This document shows, piece by piece, positions 42,662 through 52,335 of a DNA stretch of 64,000 nucleotides (position 1 is the first letter of the stretch; every line of letters starts with the position of its first letter). Below the pieces are notes generated by a model. It saw only the letters and a program-made list of their open reading frames with translations, did not search any database and had not been told where the DNA came from. The position numbers and the translations under genes were made by a program. This DNA is from Aquimarina amphilecti (GTDB lineage Bacteria; Bacteroidota; Bacteroidia; Flavobacteriales; Flavobacteriaceae): NCBI RefSeq assembly GCF_900109375.1, contig NZ_FOAB01000002.1:1-64000 (forward strand), written 5' to 3'.

Positions 42662-45600
42662 ATGAAAAAAAGTTACAAAAACCTTACTGGGGAAAGGTTT
42701 GGAAAACTACACATGTTAGTTTTCTCTACAATGCTACTTCTTTCGGCTGGAATGTTCGCCCAGAACCCTGCTCAAAGATCCAAAATAATGGGGAATAGCA
42801 ACCTTTCTAAACTTAATCAATTACAAGTACAGAATGCCGAAAAGGCAGCTATTCAGAAAAAAGAAGCTATACAAGCTGCTAAACAAAATGGATGGCCTAT
42901 CACAACTAGACTTAAAGATGGAACTTTTTCTGAATTACAGAGAGTTTCTGCAGATGGAAAACCAATTTACTATACCACTTACAATGTTGCTGCTGCTAGA
43001 TCTACTAGAGCGAATCATTTAAATATTGGTGGATCTCTTGGTCTTAACTTAGACGGTCAAAATATGACTGCTTATGTATGGGATGGTGGTCACGCAAGAG
43101 CGTCTCATCAAGAATATGACGGTGCTGGAGGAAACAATCGTGTAACTATTCAAGATACTTCAACAGAAGGTGGTCTACAGCTAAATTTTCACGCAGCTCA
43201 CGTAACAGGAACTATTATGGCTTCTGGAGTACAAGCTAACGCTAAAGGGATGGCGCCACAAGCTAAAGTAAATGGATATATGTGGAACAATGATGTTGCG
43301 GAAGCTACTACAGCAGCTTCAAATGGAATGCTTCTTTCTAACCATTCTTATGGTTTTAGAAGTGACTTAGTTCCTGATCAATATTTTGGAGCTTACATTG
43401 ATGAATCAGAAGCTTGGGATGAAGTAATGTTTAATGCACCTTACTATCTTATGGTAGTTGCTGCTGGTAATGATGGTAACCAAAATAGTTACAATGGCCA
43501 ACCTCTTGACGGTAACTCTTCTTACGATAAACTAACAGGGCATTCTACTTCTAAAAATAATATGGTTGTTGCTAATGCACAAGATGCAAGTATCAATGCA
43601 GATGGATCATTAAGTAGTGTATCAATTAACTCTTCGAGTAGTGAAGGACCAACTGATGATTTTAGAATCAAACCAGATATTACTGGAAATGGTACAAGTG
43701 TTTATTCTACTTATGAAAATAGTGACACGGCATATGCTAGTATAACTGGAACATCAATGGCTTCTCCTAATGTTACAGGATCACTATTGTTATTACAACA
43801 ACATTACGATAACTTAAACGGAAGTTTTATGAGAGCCGCTACCCTAAAAGGATTAGCGTTACATACTGCTGATGATGCGGGACCTTCTGGACCTGACGCT
43901 GTTTACGGATGGGGATTAATGAATGCAAAAGCTGCTGCGGAAGCTATTTCTGCAAATGGAAATGAATCTAAAATCGAAGAACTCACTCTAAATAGTGGTC
44001 AAACATATTCAATCACTGTAGATGCTGATGGAGTTAATCCTTTACTAGCTTCTATTTCTTGGACGGATCGCGCAGGAACTGCTACTACTGCTACAAACTC
44101 TTCAAATGCAGTTTTAGTTAATGATTTAGACATTAGAGTAACTCAAAACTCTACAACATACAGCCCATACCGATTAACTGGTGTTACTACCAATGGGACT
44201 GGAGATAATACAGTAGATCCATACGAAAGAGTGGATATTGCTAATGCTTCTGGAACATATACTATTACAGTTACTAATAAAGGATCTCTAGTAGGAGGAA
44301 GTCAAAACTTCTCTCTTGTCGTTACAGGATTAACAGGAACACCTGTTGTTTGTAATGCTACGGTTCCAGCTGGAGTAGGATCTTCTAATATAGGTTCTGA
44401 TACTGCAACTATTAATTGGACAGCAATTCCTGGAGCATCTTTTGACGTAAGATACCGTCAAACAGGAACTTCGACTTGGACAACACAAACAGCAAACGGA
44501 ACTTCATCCGTTATTTCTGGTTTAACTGAAACTACTTCATATGAAGTACAAGTAAGAAGTAACTGTTCTGATGGATCAACATCTTCATATAGTGCATCAA
44601 CTACTTTTACTACTACAGAAATTCAATTAAACTATTGTGCATCTAATGGTAATAGTGTAGCTGATGAATATATTGGTAATGTTCAACTAGGAACGATTAA
44701 CAATGCTTCTGGAGCTGGAGCTGGAGGTTATTCTGATTTCACTTCTATTTCTACATCTATTTCAAAAGGAAGTGATTATACAATAACAGTAACTCCAACT
44801 TGGACAGGAACTACATACAGTGAAGGATATAGTGTGTGGATTGATTATAATCAAAATGGAATATTTACCGATTCTGGTGAGCAAGTGTGGACTCAATCTG
44901 CTACGCAAACTACACCAGTAAGCGGAAGCTTTACAGTACCATCGAGCGCTTTAAATGGAGATACAAGAATGCGTGTTTCTATGAAATATAATGGAGTACC
45001 TACTTCTTGTGAATCATTTCAATACGGAGAAGTGGAAGATTATACAGTTACAATTGGAGCATCTACTGGTGATACGCAAGCGCCAACTGCACCAACTAAT
45101 TTAGCTGCATCTGACATTACTGAAGCTACTTTAACATTATCTTGGAGTGCCGCTACTGATAATGTAGGAGTTACTGCTTATGATGTATATCAAGGAAGTA
45201 CAATTCTAGGTGAAGTTACTGGAACTACTGCAAATGTAACTGGATTAACTGCAAGTACTGCGTATCAATTTAATGTAAAAGCAAAAGATGCCGCTGGAAA
45301 TGAATCAGGATTTAGTAATACGGTTGACGTTACAACTGCTGCTGCTCCCGATACACAAGCTCCAACTGCACCAAGTGGATTAACTGCTTCGAACGTTGCT
45401 GAAACAACCTTAACTCTTTCTTGGAATGCTGCTACTGATAACGTAGGAGTTACTGCATATGATGTATATCAAGGAAGTACCGTTTTAGGTGAAGTTACTG
45501 GTACGTCTACAAATGTAACCGGATTAACTGCAGATACTGCATACCAGTTTAGTGTAAAAGCAAAAGATGCTGCTGGAAATGAGTCAGCTTTCAGTAACAC

Positions 45601-46561
45601 AGTAAATGTATCCACTACCGGTGGATCTACAGGAGGCGGTTGTACATCGGGTATTTCTTCTTTCCCATATGATGAAGGATTTGAGAATACTCTTGGAGCA
45701 TGGACGCAGTCTACTGCAGATGATATTAACTGGACTGTCGATGCTAGTGGAACACCTTCTGGTAGCACAGGACCATCAAGCGCAACACAAGGTAGCTACT
45801 ACATTTTTGTTGAAGCTTCTGGTAATGGAACTGGATACCCTAATAAACAAGCAATATTAAATTCTCCTTGTTTTGATCTTTCTGGTCTTTCAGAAGCAAG
45901 CTTCTCATTTAACTATCACATGTATGGTGCAACAGATATGGGTAGTATAGCAGTAGATGCAAGTACAGATAATGGAACTACTTGGACTAATTTATGGAGT
46001 GAAACTGGAAACAAAGGAAATTCTTGGTTAAATGCTAGTATTGATCTTTCTGCTTATGTTGGTGGAGGAGTTCAATTAAGATTTAACAGAATCACAGGGT
46101 CTACTTGGCAAGCAGATATCGCAATCGATAATGTATCATTAACCAATACTTCTGGTGGTGGTGGATCTACAGATATTTGTGAAGGAGTTTCTGAATGGAG
46201 TAGCTCTCAATCATATCAAACAGGAGATCAAGTTACCTACCAAGGTAACCTATTCGAAAGAACTGCTACTGGATGGACTAATCTTGGAGCTTGTGGAACA
46301 ACAGCATCATTTGTTACTACTTCTGATGATTTACAAGGACCTCCAACAGAATTATTATCAGTATATCCTAACCCACTAAAAGGATCAATTCTTAATGTGC
46401 GTACAGGAAATTCTGGAACACAGAACTATTCAATTTATAATATGTTAGGACAAACAGTTCTTAAAGGAACTTTTTCTAACACTATAAACGTTGAAGGATT
46501 AGAAGCTGGAGTATATATGTTGAAGATGGATGTAAGAACGGTTCGTTTTGTGAAAGAATAA
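42662..46561 (+). CDS. Secreted S8 (subtilisin) protease with FN3, GEVED, CBM-like and T9SS domains
   Basis: From the ATG at 42662 the protein has 1299 residues, with a signal peptide (about 17-34, ending G-M-F-A-Q). The longer reading from 42524 adds 46 unconvincing residues. The peptidase domain (about 110-480) has Asp141 (W-D-G-G-H), His180 (H-A-A-H-V-T-G-T), Asn270 (A-A-G-N-D-G) and Ser365 (GTSMASPN). There follow a P-domain-like stretch (about 480-605), an FN3, a GEVED domain ending YGEVEDYTV, two near-identical FN3 domains, a MAM-like jelly roll, a chitin-binding-like segment (W-S-S-S-Q-S-Y-Q-T-G-D-Q-V-T-Y) and a type A T9SS sorting domain (VYPNPLKGS). It probably degrades extracellular protein, perhaps bound to chitin or other polymers. 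Confidence 0.93.
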   Translation: MKKSYKNLTGERFGKLHMLVFSTMLLLSAGMFAQNPAQRSKIMGNSNLSKLNQLQVQNAEKAAIQKKEAIQAAKQNGWPITTRLKDGTFSELQRVSADGKPIYYTTYNVAAARSTRANHLNIGGSLGLNLDGQNMTAYVWDGGHARASHQEYDGAGGNNRVTIQDTSTEGGLQLNFHAAHVTGTIMASGVQANAKGMAPQAKVNGYMWNNDVAEATTAASNGMLLSNHSYGFRSDLVPDQYFGAYIDESEAWDEVMFNAPYYLMVVAAGNDGNQNSYNGQPLDGNSSYDKLTGHSTSKNNMVVANAQDASINADGSLSSVSINSSSSEGPTDDFRIKPDITGNGTSVYSTYENSDTAYASITGTSMASPNVTGSLLLLQQHYDNLNGSFMRAATLKGLALHTADDAGPSGPDAVYGWGLMNAKAAAEAISANGNESKIEELTLNSGQTYSITVDADGVNPLLASISWTDRAGTATTATNSSNAVLVNDLDIRVTQNSTTYSPYRLTGVTTNGTGDNTVDPYERVDIANASGTYTITVTNKGSLVGGSQNFSLVVTGLTGTPVVCNATVPAGVGSSNIGSDTATINWTAIPGASFDVRYRQTGTSTWTTQTANGTSSVISGLTETTSYEVQVRSNCSDGSTSSYSASTTFTTTEIQLNYCASNGNSVADEYIGNVQLGTINNASGAGAGGYSDFTSISTSISKGSDYTITVTPTWTGTTYSEGYSVWIDYNQNGIFTDSGEQVWTQSATQTTPVSGSFTVPSSALNGDTRMRVSMKYNGVPTSCESFQYGEVEDYTVTIGASTGDTQAPTAPTNLAASDITEATLTLSWSAATDNVGVTAYDVYQGSTILGEVTGTTANVTGLTASTAYQFNVKAKDAAGNESGFSNTVDVTTAAAPDTQAPTAPSGLTASNVAETTLTLSWNAATDNVGVTAYDVYQGSTVLGEVTGTSTNVTGLTADTAYQFSVKAKDAAGNESAFSNTVNVSTTGGSTGGGCTSGISSFPYDEGFENTLGAWTQSTADDINWTVDASGTPSGSTGPSSATQGSYYIFVEASGNGTGYPNKQAILNSPCFDLSGLSEASFSFNYHMYGATDMGSIAVDASTDNGTTWTNLWSETGNKGNSWLNASIDLSAYVGGGVQLRFNRITGSTWQADIAIDNVSLTNTSGGGGSTDICEGVSEWSSSQSYQTGDQVTYQGNLFERTATGWTNLGACGTTASFVTTSDDLQGPPTELLSVYPNPLKGSILNVRTGNSGTQNYSIYNMLGQTVLKGTFSNTINVEGLEAGVYMLKMDVRTVRFVKE
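45071..45628 (+). repeat. Tandem FN3-coding repeat, 279-bp period
   Basis: Two FN3 domains beginning DTQAPTAP (45071 and 45350) are nearly identical in protein and DNA, offset by 279 bp (93 codons); long stretches differ at only a few bases. This indicates recent duplication or gene conversion within the protease gene. Confidence 0.85.
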
Positions 46562-46595
46562 AAATTTAAGACAGATAACCTTAATTTTTTTAAAT

Positions 46596-46629
46596 AAAGC
46601 CCTGAAACAAAATTGTTTCAGGGCTTTTT
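46596..46629 (+). terminator. Terminator after the secreted protease gene
   Basis: AAAGCCCTGAAACA pairs with TGTTTCAGGGCTTT around a four-base loop and ends in a T run. Confidence 0.9.
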
Positions 46630-46663
46630 GTATACTTGTAATTCATAATTAGCTGATTATACT

Positions 46664-47179
46664 ATGAAATACTATGAAACTGATAGGCTTACATTACGCC
46701 CAGCTGCTATTTTAGATGCTTCTTTTTACTTAAAGCTTCTTAATACTCCCAAATGGTTACGAAACATTGGAGACCGTAATGTAAAGTCTATTAAAGATGC
46801 TGAAGTTTATATTACAGAAAAAATGATTCCTCAATTAGAACGATTAGGATATTCTAATTATACTGTTATCAGAAAATCTGATAATATAAAAATTGGTTGT
46901 TGTGGATTATACGACCGAGAAGGTATTGAGGGCGTTGATATTGGATTTGCTTTCTTACCTGAATTTGAGAAAAAAGGGTACGCTTATGAAAGTGCTTCAA
47001 AAATGAAGGAACTTGGTATTAGTGAATTCGGAATTAAAAAAATCAGCGCTATCACAATACCAGAAAACAAATCATCTCAAAAACTATTAGAAAAGTTAGA
47101 TTTTACTTTCATAAAAATGATGAAAATCCCAAATGATGATGAAGATCTCATGTTATATGAATATCAAACAAATGTTTAA
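46664..47179 (+). CDS. GNAT-family N-acetyltransferase (RimJ/RimL type)
   Basis: This 171-residue protein begins YETDRLTLRPAAILDASFY, typical of the RimJ/RimL-like group, and shows the acetyl-CoA motif A region (IGFAFLPEFEKKGYAYESAS) and FGIKKISAITIPENKSSQKL. It transfers an acetyl group to an unknown amine, protein or small molecule. It is 24 bases upstream of the phosphodiester glycosidase gene and may be cotranscribed with it. Confidence 0.9.
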   Translation: MKYYETDRLTLRPAAILDASFYLKLLNTPKWLRNIGDRNVKSIKDAEVYITEKMIPQLERLGYSNYTVIRKSDNIKIGCCGLYDREGIEGVDIGFAFLPEFEKKGYAYESASKMKELGISEFGIKKISAITIPENKSSQKLLEKLDFTFIKMMKIPNDDEDLMLYEYQTNV

Positions 47180-47203
47180 TCAGGTTTACTGTATCTAATT
47201 ATT

Positions 47204-47929
47204 ATGAAAAAAATAATACTTATCCTCTTTATAGTACTCAGCACTGCACTGATGGGTTATGTTACAATCCGTAAATCAAGTGACGTAAATAAATTTTTAA
47301 GTCATGAAATAGACTTAAAACATCAACATTTAAGATTTTACTGGAAAAACAAAAATGGAAAAAATTTCAGAAACTTTCAAAATCTAAAAACGGAACTAGA
47401 GAAAGAGAATAAAGAACTAGTATTTGCTATGAATGGCGGGATGTATAATAAAGATTTATCTCCTCAAGGACTGTATATTGAAAATGGAATCATAAAATCC
47501 AAAATAGATACTATTAAAAAGGGCTACGGGAACTTCTATCTACAACCTAATGGTATATTCTATATCACTAAAAACAACAAACCAATTATACAAACCACTG
47601 AACTTTTTAAATACAATAATGAGATAGCTTATGCAACTCAATCTGGTCCAATGTTACTAGTAAATGGGCAAATTCATAATAAATTTAACCAAGGCTCACC
47701 TAACATCCACATAAGAAATGGTGTTGGGGTTCTCCCTAATGGAAATTTACTTTTCGTAATGTCAAAAGAGAAAGTAAATTTTTATGACTTTGCCAGTTAT
47801 TTCAAAAAGAAAGGATGTGAAAATGCTTTATATCTTGATGGTTTCGTTTCTCGAACTTATCTACCATCTGCTAAATGGAAGCAATTGGATGGAAATTTCG
47901 GAGTGATACTCGCAGAAGTAAAAAAATAA
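47204..47929 (+). CDS. Phosphodiester glycosidase family protein (NAGPA-like, DUF2233)
   Basis: This 241-residue protein has an N-terminal membrane anchor or signal (about 3-22) and a NAGPA-type domain: FAMNGGMYNKDLSPQGLYIE near residues 75-94, YATQSGPMLLVNGQI, RNGVGVLPNGNLLFVMSKE and C-E-N-A-L-Y-L-D-G. The family removes N-acetylglucosamine from phosphodiester-linked glycans. The substrate in bacteria is mostly undefined; envelope polysaccharides are plausible. Confidence 0.87.
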   Translation: MKKIILILFIVLSTALMGYVTIRKSSDVNKFLSHEIDLKHQHLRFYWKNKNGKNFRNFQNLKTELEKENKELVFAMNGGMYNKDLSPQGLYIENGIIKSKIDTIKKGYGNFYLQPNGIFYITKNNKPIIQTTELFKYNNEIAYATQSGPMLLVNGQIHNKFNQGSPNIHIRNGVGVLPNGNLLFVMSKEKVNFYDFASYFKKKGCENALYLDGFVSRTYLPSAKWKQLDGNFGVILAEVKK

Positions 47930-47989
47930 AAAACCTGTTAAACATTATAGGCTAACAGGTCATTCATCGCGACTTGGGGAGGTTGCGAT
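47920..47989 (-). ncRNA. Two tandem hairpins with a minus-strand terminator: candidate small RNA 3' end
   Basis: On the minus strand an 8-bp hairpin (47989-47982 with 47973-47966) presents a C-rich loop CTCCCCAA. It is followed by ACCTGTTA/TAACAGGT (about 47960-47933) and a run of T, a classic intrinsic terminator. The nearest minus-strand gene (scoB) ends 520 bases upstream, unusually far for its own terminator. This suggests a separate small RNA ending here, or a long scoB 3' UTR. No clear promoter was found. Confidence 0.4.
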
Positions 47990-48479
47990 TAATTAACAAC
48001 AAAAAATCACATAACAAAAATTATCTTTTTCGTTAAAACAAAAATACTTTCTTTGCTAAGTACATACAGTTAGAAATCAATTCGATTGTAGGTTTAACTG
48101 ACTTCTGTAAACGATTTATACGCTTTTTCATAATAGGGCAATGTGTGAGGGTTAAAACTTAATTAAAATTTCAAAAAGAGAACAATAAAAACTGTACTTC
48201 TTTATAGGGAATGCTAATATGCAAAATATATTTCAAAATAACGTTTAAATGCCATTAAAATCGACAAAAAACACAAAATTTTAACATTTTATAACATTTC
48301 TATAGAATTTACGGGTTGAAGCAAAGGTTTAGGTAAGTAAAAACAACACAGATAAAGTAAGTTAAATCTTACAAAAACATTGTTTTAGAGCCTTTATAAT
48401 GATAACGTATTATTATTTGATTTATTATTCGTTTAAATTTTTATAATAAGCGTTTAACCCTATGTAGTATCTGATTGAA
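47990..48479. other. AT-rich intergenic region, no gene seen
   Basis: This stretch lies between the phosphodiester glycosidase and scoB genes. I see no ORF with convincing coding character and no tRNA. A minus-strand TATTTTTG near 48045-48052 could be a -10 for the candidate small RNA downstream of it, but it lacks a -33 TTTG. Confidence 0.5.
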
Positions 48480-49136
48480 TCAATCTAAAATCATTTCTGG
48501 TACATTTCCTTCTATTATGAGCTTTCCTTCTGTTGCTTTTTGCACTTCCTCTACACTAACACCTGGTGCTCTTTCTAACAGTTTAAAACCATTATCAGTA
48601 ACTTCCAGAACAGCCATATTGGTCACAACCTTTTTAACACAATTTACTCCTGTTAATGGTAACGAACATTTACGTAATAATTTAGACTCTCCAGCTCTAT
48701 TTGTATGCATCATGGCTACTATAATATTTTCTGCACTAGCAACTAAATCCATAGCCCCCCCCATACCTTTAACCATTTTACCAGGAATCTTCCAATTTGC
48801 GATATCACCATTCTCAGCAACTTCCATTGCTCCTAAAATCGTCAAATCTACATGCTGACCTCTAATCATGTTAAAACTTGTTGCAGAATCAAAAAACGAA
48901 GCACCTGGCATTGTGGTAATAGTCTGCTTACCTGCGTTTATAACGTCTGCATCTTCTTCTCCTTCAAACGGAAATGGTCCCATCCCTAATACCCCATTTT
49001 CACTCTGAAACTCAACTTCAATACCTTTAGGTATATAATTGGCTACTAACGTAGGGATTCCAATTCCAAGATTAACAAAATATCCATCTTCTAGTTCTTT
49101 AGCTATACGTTTTGCTATTCCATTTTTATCTAGCAT
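48480..49136 (-). CDS. scoB: 3-oxoacid CoA-transferase subunit B
   Basis: This 218-residue protein matches the beta subunit of succinyl-CoA:3-oxoacid (acetoacetate) CoA-transferase: GYFVNLGIGIPTLVANYIP near residues 18-36, the catalytic glutamate in FQSENGVLGMGPFP and MIRGQHVDLTILGAMEV. It pairs with the subunit A gene 52 bases upstream. The enzyme moves CoA between succinate and acetoacetate for ketone body or branched-chain amino-acid use. Confidence 0.93.
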   Translation of the reverse strand: MLDKNGIAKRIAKELEDGYFVNLGIGIPTLVANYIPKGIEVEFQSENGVLGMGPFPFEGEEDADVINAGKQTITTMPGASFFDSATSFNMIRGQHVDLTILGAMEVAENGDIANWKIPGKMVKGMGGAMDLVASAENIIVAMMHTNRAGESKLLRKCSLPLTGVNCVKKVVTNMAVLEVTDNGFKLLERAPGVSVEEVQKATEGKLIIEGNVPEMILD

Positions 49137-49188
49137 AATATGTTCTTCTAATTTTAATTGAAATATATCTAATTTAATGAGGATAAAC

Positions 49189-49896
49189 CTATCTCTTCCT
49201 AACGGTAAGTTGTTCTATTCGTTTTTCGTAATTTTTACCTTGGAAAATTTTCTGAACAAAAATTCCTGGAACATGAACCTGATCTGGGTCAAGACTCCCC
49301 GCAGGGACTAATTCTTCTACTTCAGCAATTGTAATTTTTGCAGCGCCACACATACACGGATTAAAATTTCTAGCAGTACCTTTAAAAACAAGATTACCCG
49401 CTTCATCTCCTTTCCAAGCTTTCACAAAAGCAAAATCCGCTTCAAAGGCCTTTTCCAATATATACATTTTGCCATTAAACTCTCTAGTCTCTTTTCCCTC
49501 TGCTACTTCTGTTCCATAACCTGCGGGTGTATAAAATGCAGGAAAACCTCCTTGGGCAGCTTTACATCTTTCTGCTAACGTACCTTGAGGTATTAGTTCC
49601 ACTTCTAATTCTCCACTTAACATTTGGCGTTCGAATTCATCATTCTCTCCTACATAAGAAGAAACCATTTTTTTTATCTGTTTTTGTTGTAATAAAAGCC
49701 CCAAACCAAAATCATCAACACCAGCATTATTAGAAATACAGGTTAACCCTTTAATATTTTTCTTTACTAATTCTGCTATAGAATTTTCAGGTATTCCACA
49801 AAGACCAAAACCTCCTAACATGAAAGTCATGTTGTCTTTTACTCCTTCTGTGGCTTCAACAACCCCAGCTACTGTTTTACGAATCATAGTATTCAA
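49189..49896 (-). CDS. scoA: 3-oxoacid CoA-transferase subunit A
   Basis: This 235-residue alpha subunit shows [19 protein letters not shown] near residues 25-43, [20 protein letters not shown] and [16 protein letters not shown]. It is encoded directly before subunit B on the same strand. A second in-frame ATG three codons in is an equally possible start. Confidence 0.93.
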   Translation of the reverse strand: MNTMIRKTVAGVVEATEGVKDNMTFMLGGFGLCGIPENSIAELVKKNIKGLTCISNNAGVDDFGLGLLLQQKQIKKMVSSYVGENDEFERQMLSGELEVELIPQGTLAERCKAAQGGFPAFYTPAGYGTEVAEGKETREFNGKMYILEKAFEADFAFVKAWKGDEAGNLVFKGTARNFNPCMCGAAKITIAEVEELVPAGSLDPDQVHVPGIFVQKIFQGKNYEKRIEQLTVRKR

Positions 49897-49988
49897 TTTT
49901 TAGCAGATTAAAAGTACCAAAAAAAAACAGTACTAAAACGTTTGAATACTTATACTTTTAGAAATAATTTAGATTTTCAAAAAGGAAG

Positions 49989-52286
49989 TTAGAATTGAAA
50001 TTCATCTTGAGACTTATCTATTGTTTCATAGGTTTCGCAATCCAATTCTACTGAAAGGTTTACAGGCTTCTCAAATTCAGAATTAGATATCCGTAAACTT
50101 GTATCCGCATAACATTTTTTCATATACAATGCCCATATTGGCAATGCCATAGAAGCTCCACTTCCATAAGTTATAGATTCAAAATGTGTAGACCTATTGT
50201 CTCCGCCTACCCATACTCCTGTGCATAGATTAGGAACAATCCCCATGAACCATCCGTCACTATTGTTTTGAGTGGTACCTGTTTTTCCTGCTATCGGATT
50301 ATCAAACTTATAAGGATGTCCAGTAATTACATTTTTATAAAGATATTGATCTGAAGCATCTGTTCGTAACCCTCTACCGGATCCTGTTTGGGTTACCCCT
50401 TCCATCAAATTAAGTGTTATATATGCAGATTCTTTACTAATAACATCTCTACGCTCAGGAAAATTATCATACAATATAGTTCCATTCTTATCTTTGATAT
50501 GAGAAACAATAAAAGGTTTTACATATATCCCTTCATTTGCAAACGCGCTATATGCCCCTACCATTTCAGAAAGCTTTATGTTTTCTGTTCCTAGCGCAAT
50601 GGAGGCAACTGGGTTAATTTCTGATTGAATGCCTAATTTATTTGTCAAATTAATCACAGTTTCCGGCCCTATTCTATCCATCAATCTTGCCGAAACAGTA
50701 TTGATCGATTTTGCTAAACCATTTTTAAGCGTTACTGATCCAACATAGTTACCATCCGTATTTGTCGGTGTCCAATCCTTACCAGATACTCCATGTCTTC
50801 CGATTGGTATAGTAATTTTAGCTCTTGGTACTTTATAACAAGGTGAATATTTTAATTGATCTACAGCGGTAGCATATACAAATGGTTTAAAAGTAGAACC
50901 TACTTGTCTCGCCCCCTGATCTACATGATCATATTTAAAGTGTTTATTATCAATTCCTCCAACCCATGCTTTTACTTCTCCGGTTTGAGGGTTCATAGAC
51001 ATTAATCCAGTATGCAAAAATCGTTTATAATACAAAATAGAATCCCTTGGTGTCATGATGGTATCTATAACACCATTCCAAGAAAATACTTTCATCTTGG
51101 TTTTTACATCAAAAGAATCAAGAATTTCATCTTCACTTTTGCCGTTCTCCTTCATTATCTTTCTCCTGACTGAACCTCTTATAGCCTTATTTATGATTTC
51201 ATTCTTTTGATCAATAGAAAGACCTCTAAATGGAGAAGTAGTATTAAATCTTTCCTGCTTATCAAATTCTTTTTGAAGATTTGTCATATGCTCTTTAACA
51301 GCTTGCTCTGCATACTTTTGCATCCTCGAATCCACAGTTACATAAATTTTAAGGCCATCCTTATATATATTATGAAATTCTAATTGCCCATCTTCATTTT
51401 TATTAATTGGGTTATCCTTTATCCACTTCTGAACAAATTGTTTTACCTCTCTTCTAAAATAAGTCGCTCTACCATCTGCATAACCTTCAGGTTTATAGTC
51501 AAGTTCTATAGATAACTTTTGCAAACTATCTTTTTCTTTATTTGTCAAATAGCCATATTTAGCCATTTGGCTTATCACAGTATTTCTTCTATTAATGGCA
51601 TTTTTTAATCTTGATTTCGGATTATATAAAGTAGCGCTTTTAAGCATTCCTATTAATACTGCTGCTTCCTCTATCTTAAGGTCCTTAAGTTCTTTATTGA
51701 AATAAATCCTAGATGCTGATCCTATACCTATCGCCTGTCTTGCAAAATCGTATTTATTCAAATACATCACAACAATTTCATCCTTAGTATACTGTCTTTC
51801 TAAACGGGCTGCAATCACCCATTCCCTTATTTTTTGAGTATATTTATCTATGTTTTTTGACCTAAGTCCAATGAAAAGTAACCTAGCCAATTGTTGTGTA
51901 ATTGTACTAGCTCCTCCTTTTCTACCTAGAGATGCAAAAGCTCTAAAAGTCCCTCTTGGATCAACGCCAGAATGTTCATAAAAACGAACATCTTCTGTTG
52001 CAATCAAAGCATCGACTAAATGCTTTGGTAAGTCATCATATTTTATTGGTGTTCTGTTTTCATTAGGTTGAAAGATCGTACCTAACTGAATTCCATCCGA
52101 AGAAATAATCTGAGAAGCTAAGTCATTTCTAGGATTCTCAAGATCCTCGAACGTTGGCATCTCTCCTAAAACACCCCAGCTAGCTAACAGAAATAAAAAA
52201 GGAATTATAATAACGACTATAGAAAAACTAATCCAGAAACATTTTACGTATTTCCTTTTGTTAGAATTCACTTGTCCTTTATTCAT
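49989..52286 (-). CDS. Class A penicillin-binding protein (PBP1A-like), second tandem copy
   Basis: This 765-residue bifunctional peptidoglycan synthase has an N-terminal membrane helix (about 13-35), a GT51 transglycosylase domain (ATEDVRFYEHSGVDPRGTF, KGGASTITQQLARLLF) and a transpeptidase domain with S-T-F-K (in RQVGSTFKPF), S-I-N (in KSINTVSARL) and K-T-G-T (in AGKTGTTQN). All catalytic motifs are present. It is closely similar along its whole length to the gene immediately upstream, from which it is 49 bases away, so the pair arose by tandem duplication. It polymerises and crosslinks peptidoglycan at the inner membrane. Confidence 0.93.
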   Translation of the reverse strand: MNKGQVNSNKRKYVKCFWISFSIVVIIIPFLFLLASWGVLGEMPTFEDLENPRNDLASQIISSDGIQLGTIFQPNENRTPIKYDDLPKHLVDALIATEDVRFYEHSGVDPRGTFRAFASLGRKGGASTITQQLARLLFIGLRSKNIDKYTQKIREWVIAARLERQYTKDEIVVMYLNKYDFARQAIGIGSASRIYFNKELKDLKIEEAAVLIGMLKSATLYNPKSRLKNAINRRNTVISQMAKYGYLTNKEKDSLQKLSIELDYKPEGYADGRATYFRREVKQFVQKWIKDNPINKNEDGQLEFHNIYKDGLKIYVTVDSRMQKYAEQAVKEHMTNLQKEFDKQERFNTTSPFRGLSIDQKNEIINKAIRGSVRRKIMKENGKSEDEILDSFDVKTKMKVFSWNGVIDTIMTPRDSILYYKRFLHTGLMSMNPQTGEVKAWVGGIDNKHFKYDHVDQGARQVGSTFKPFVYATAVDQLKYSPCYKVPRAKITIPIGRHGVSGKDWTPTNTDGNYVGSVTLKNGLAKSINTVSARLMDRIGPETVINLTNKLGIQSEINPVASIALGTENIKLSEMVGAYSAFANEGIYVKPFIVSHIKDKNGTILYDNFPERRDVISKESAYITLNLMEGVTQTGSGRGLRTDASDQYLYKNVITGHPYKFDNPIAGKTGTTQNNSDGWFMGIVPNLCTGVWVGGDNRSTHFESITYGSGASMALPIWALYMKKCYADTSLRISNSEFEKPVNLSVELDCETYETIDKSQDEFQF

Positions 52287-52335
52287 TTCTATTTTAGAGT
52301 AAGATTTCTTCTTTTTTATTTAATCGATTGTTTAT

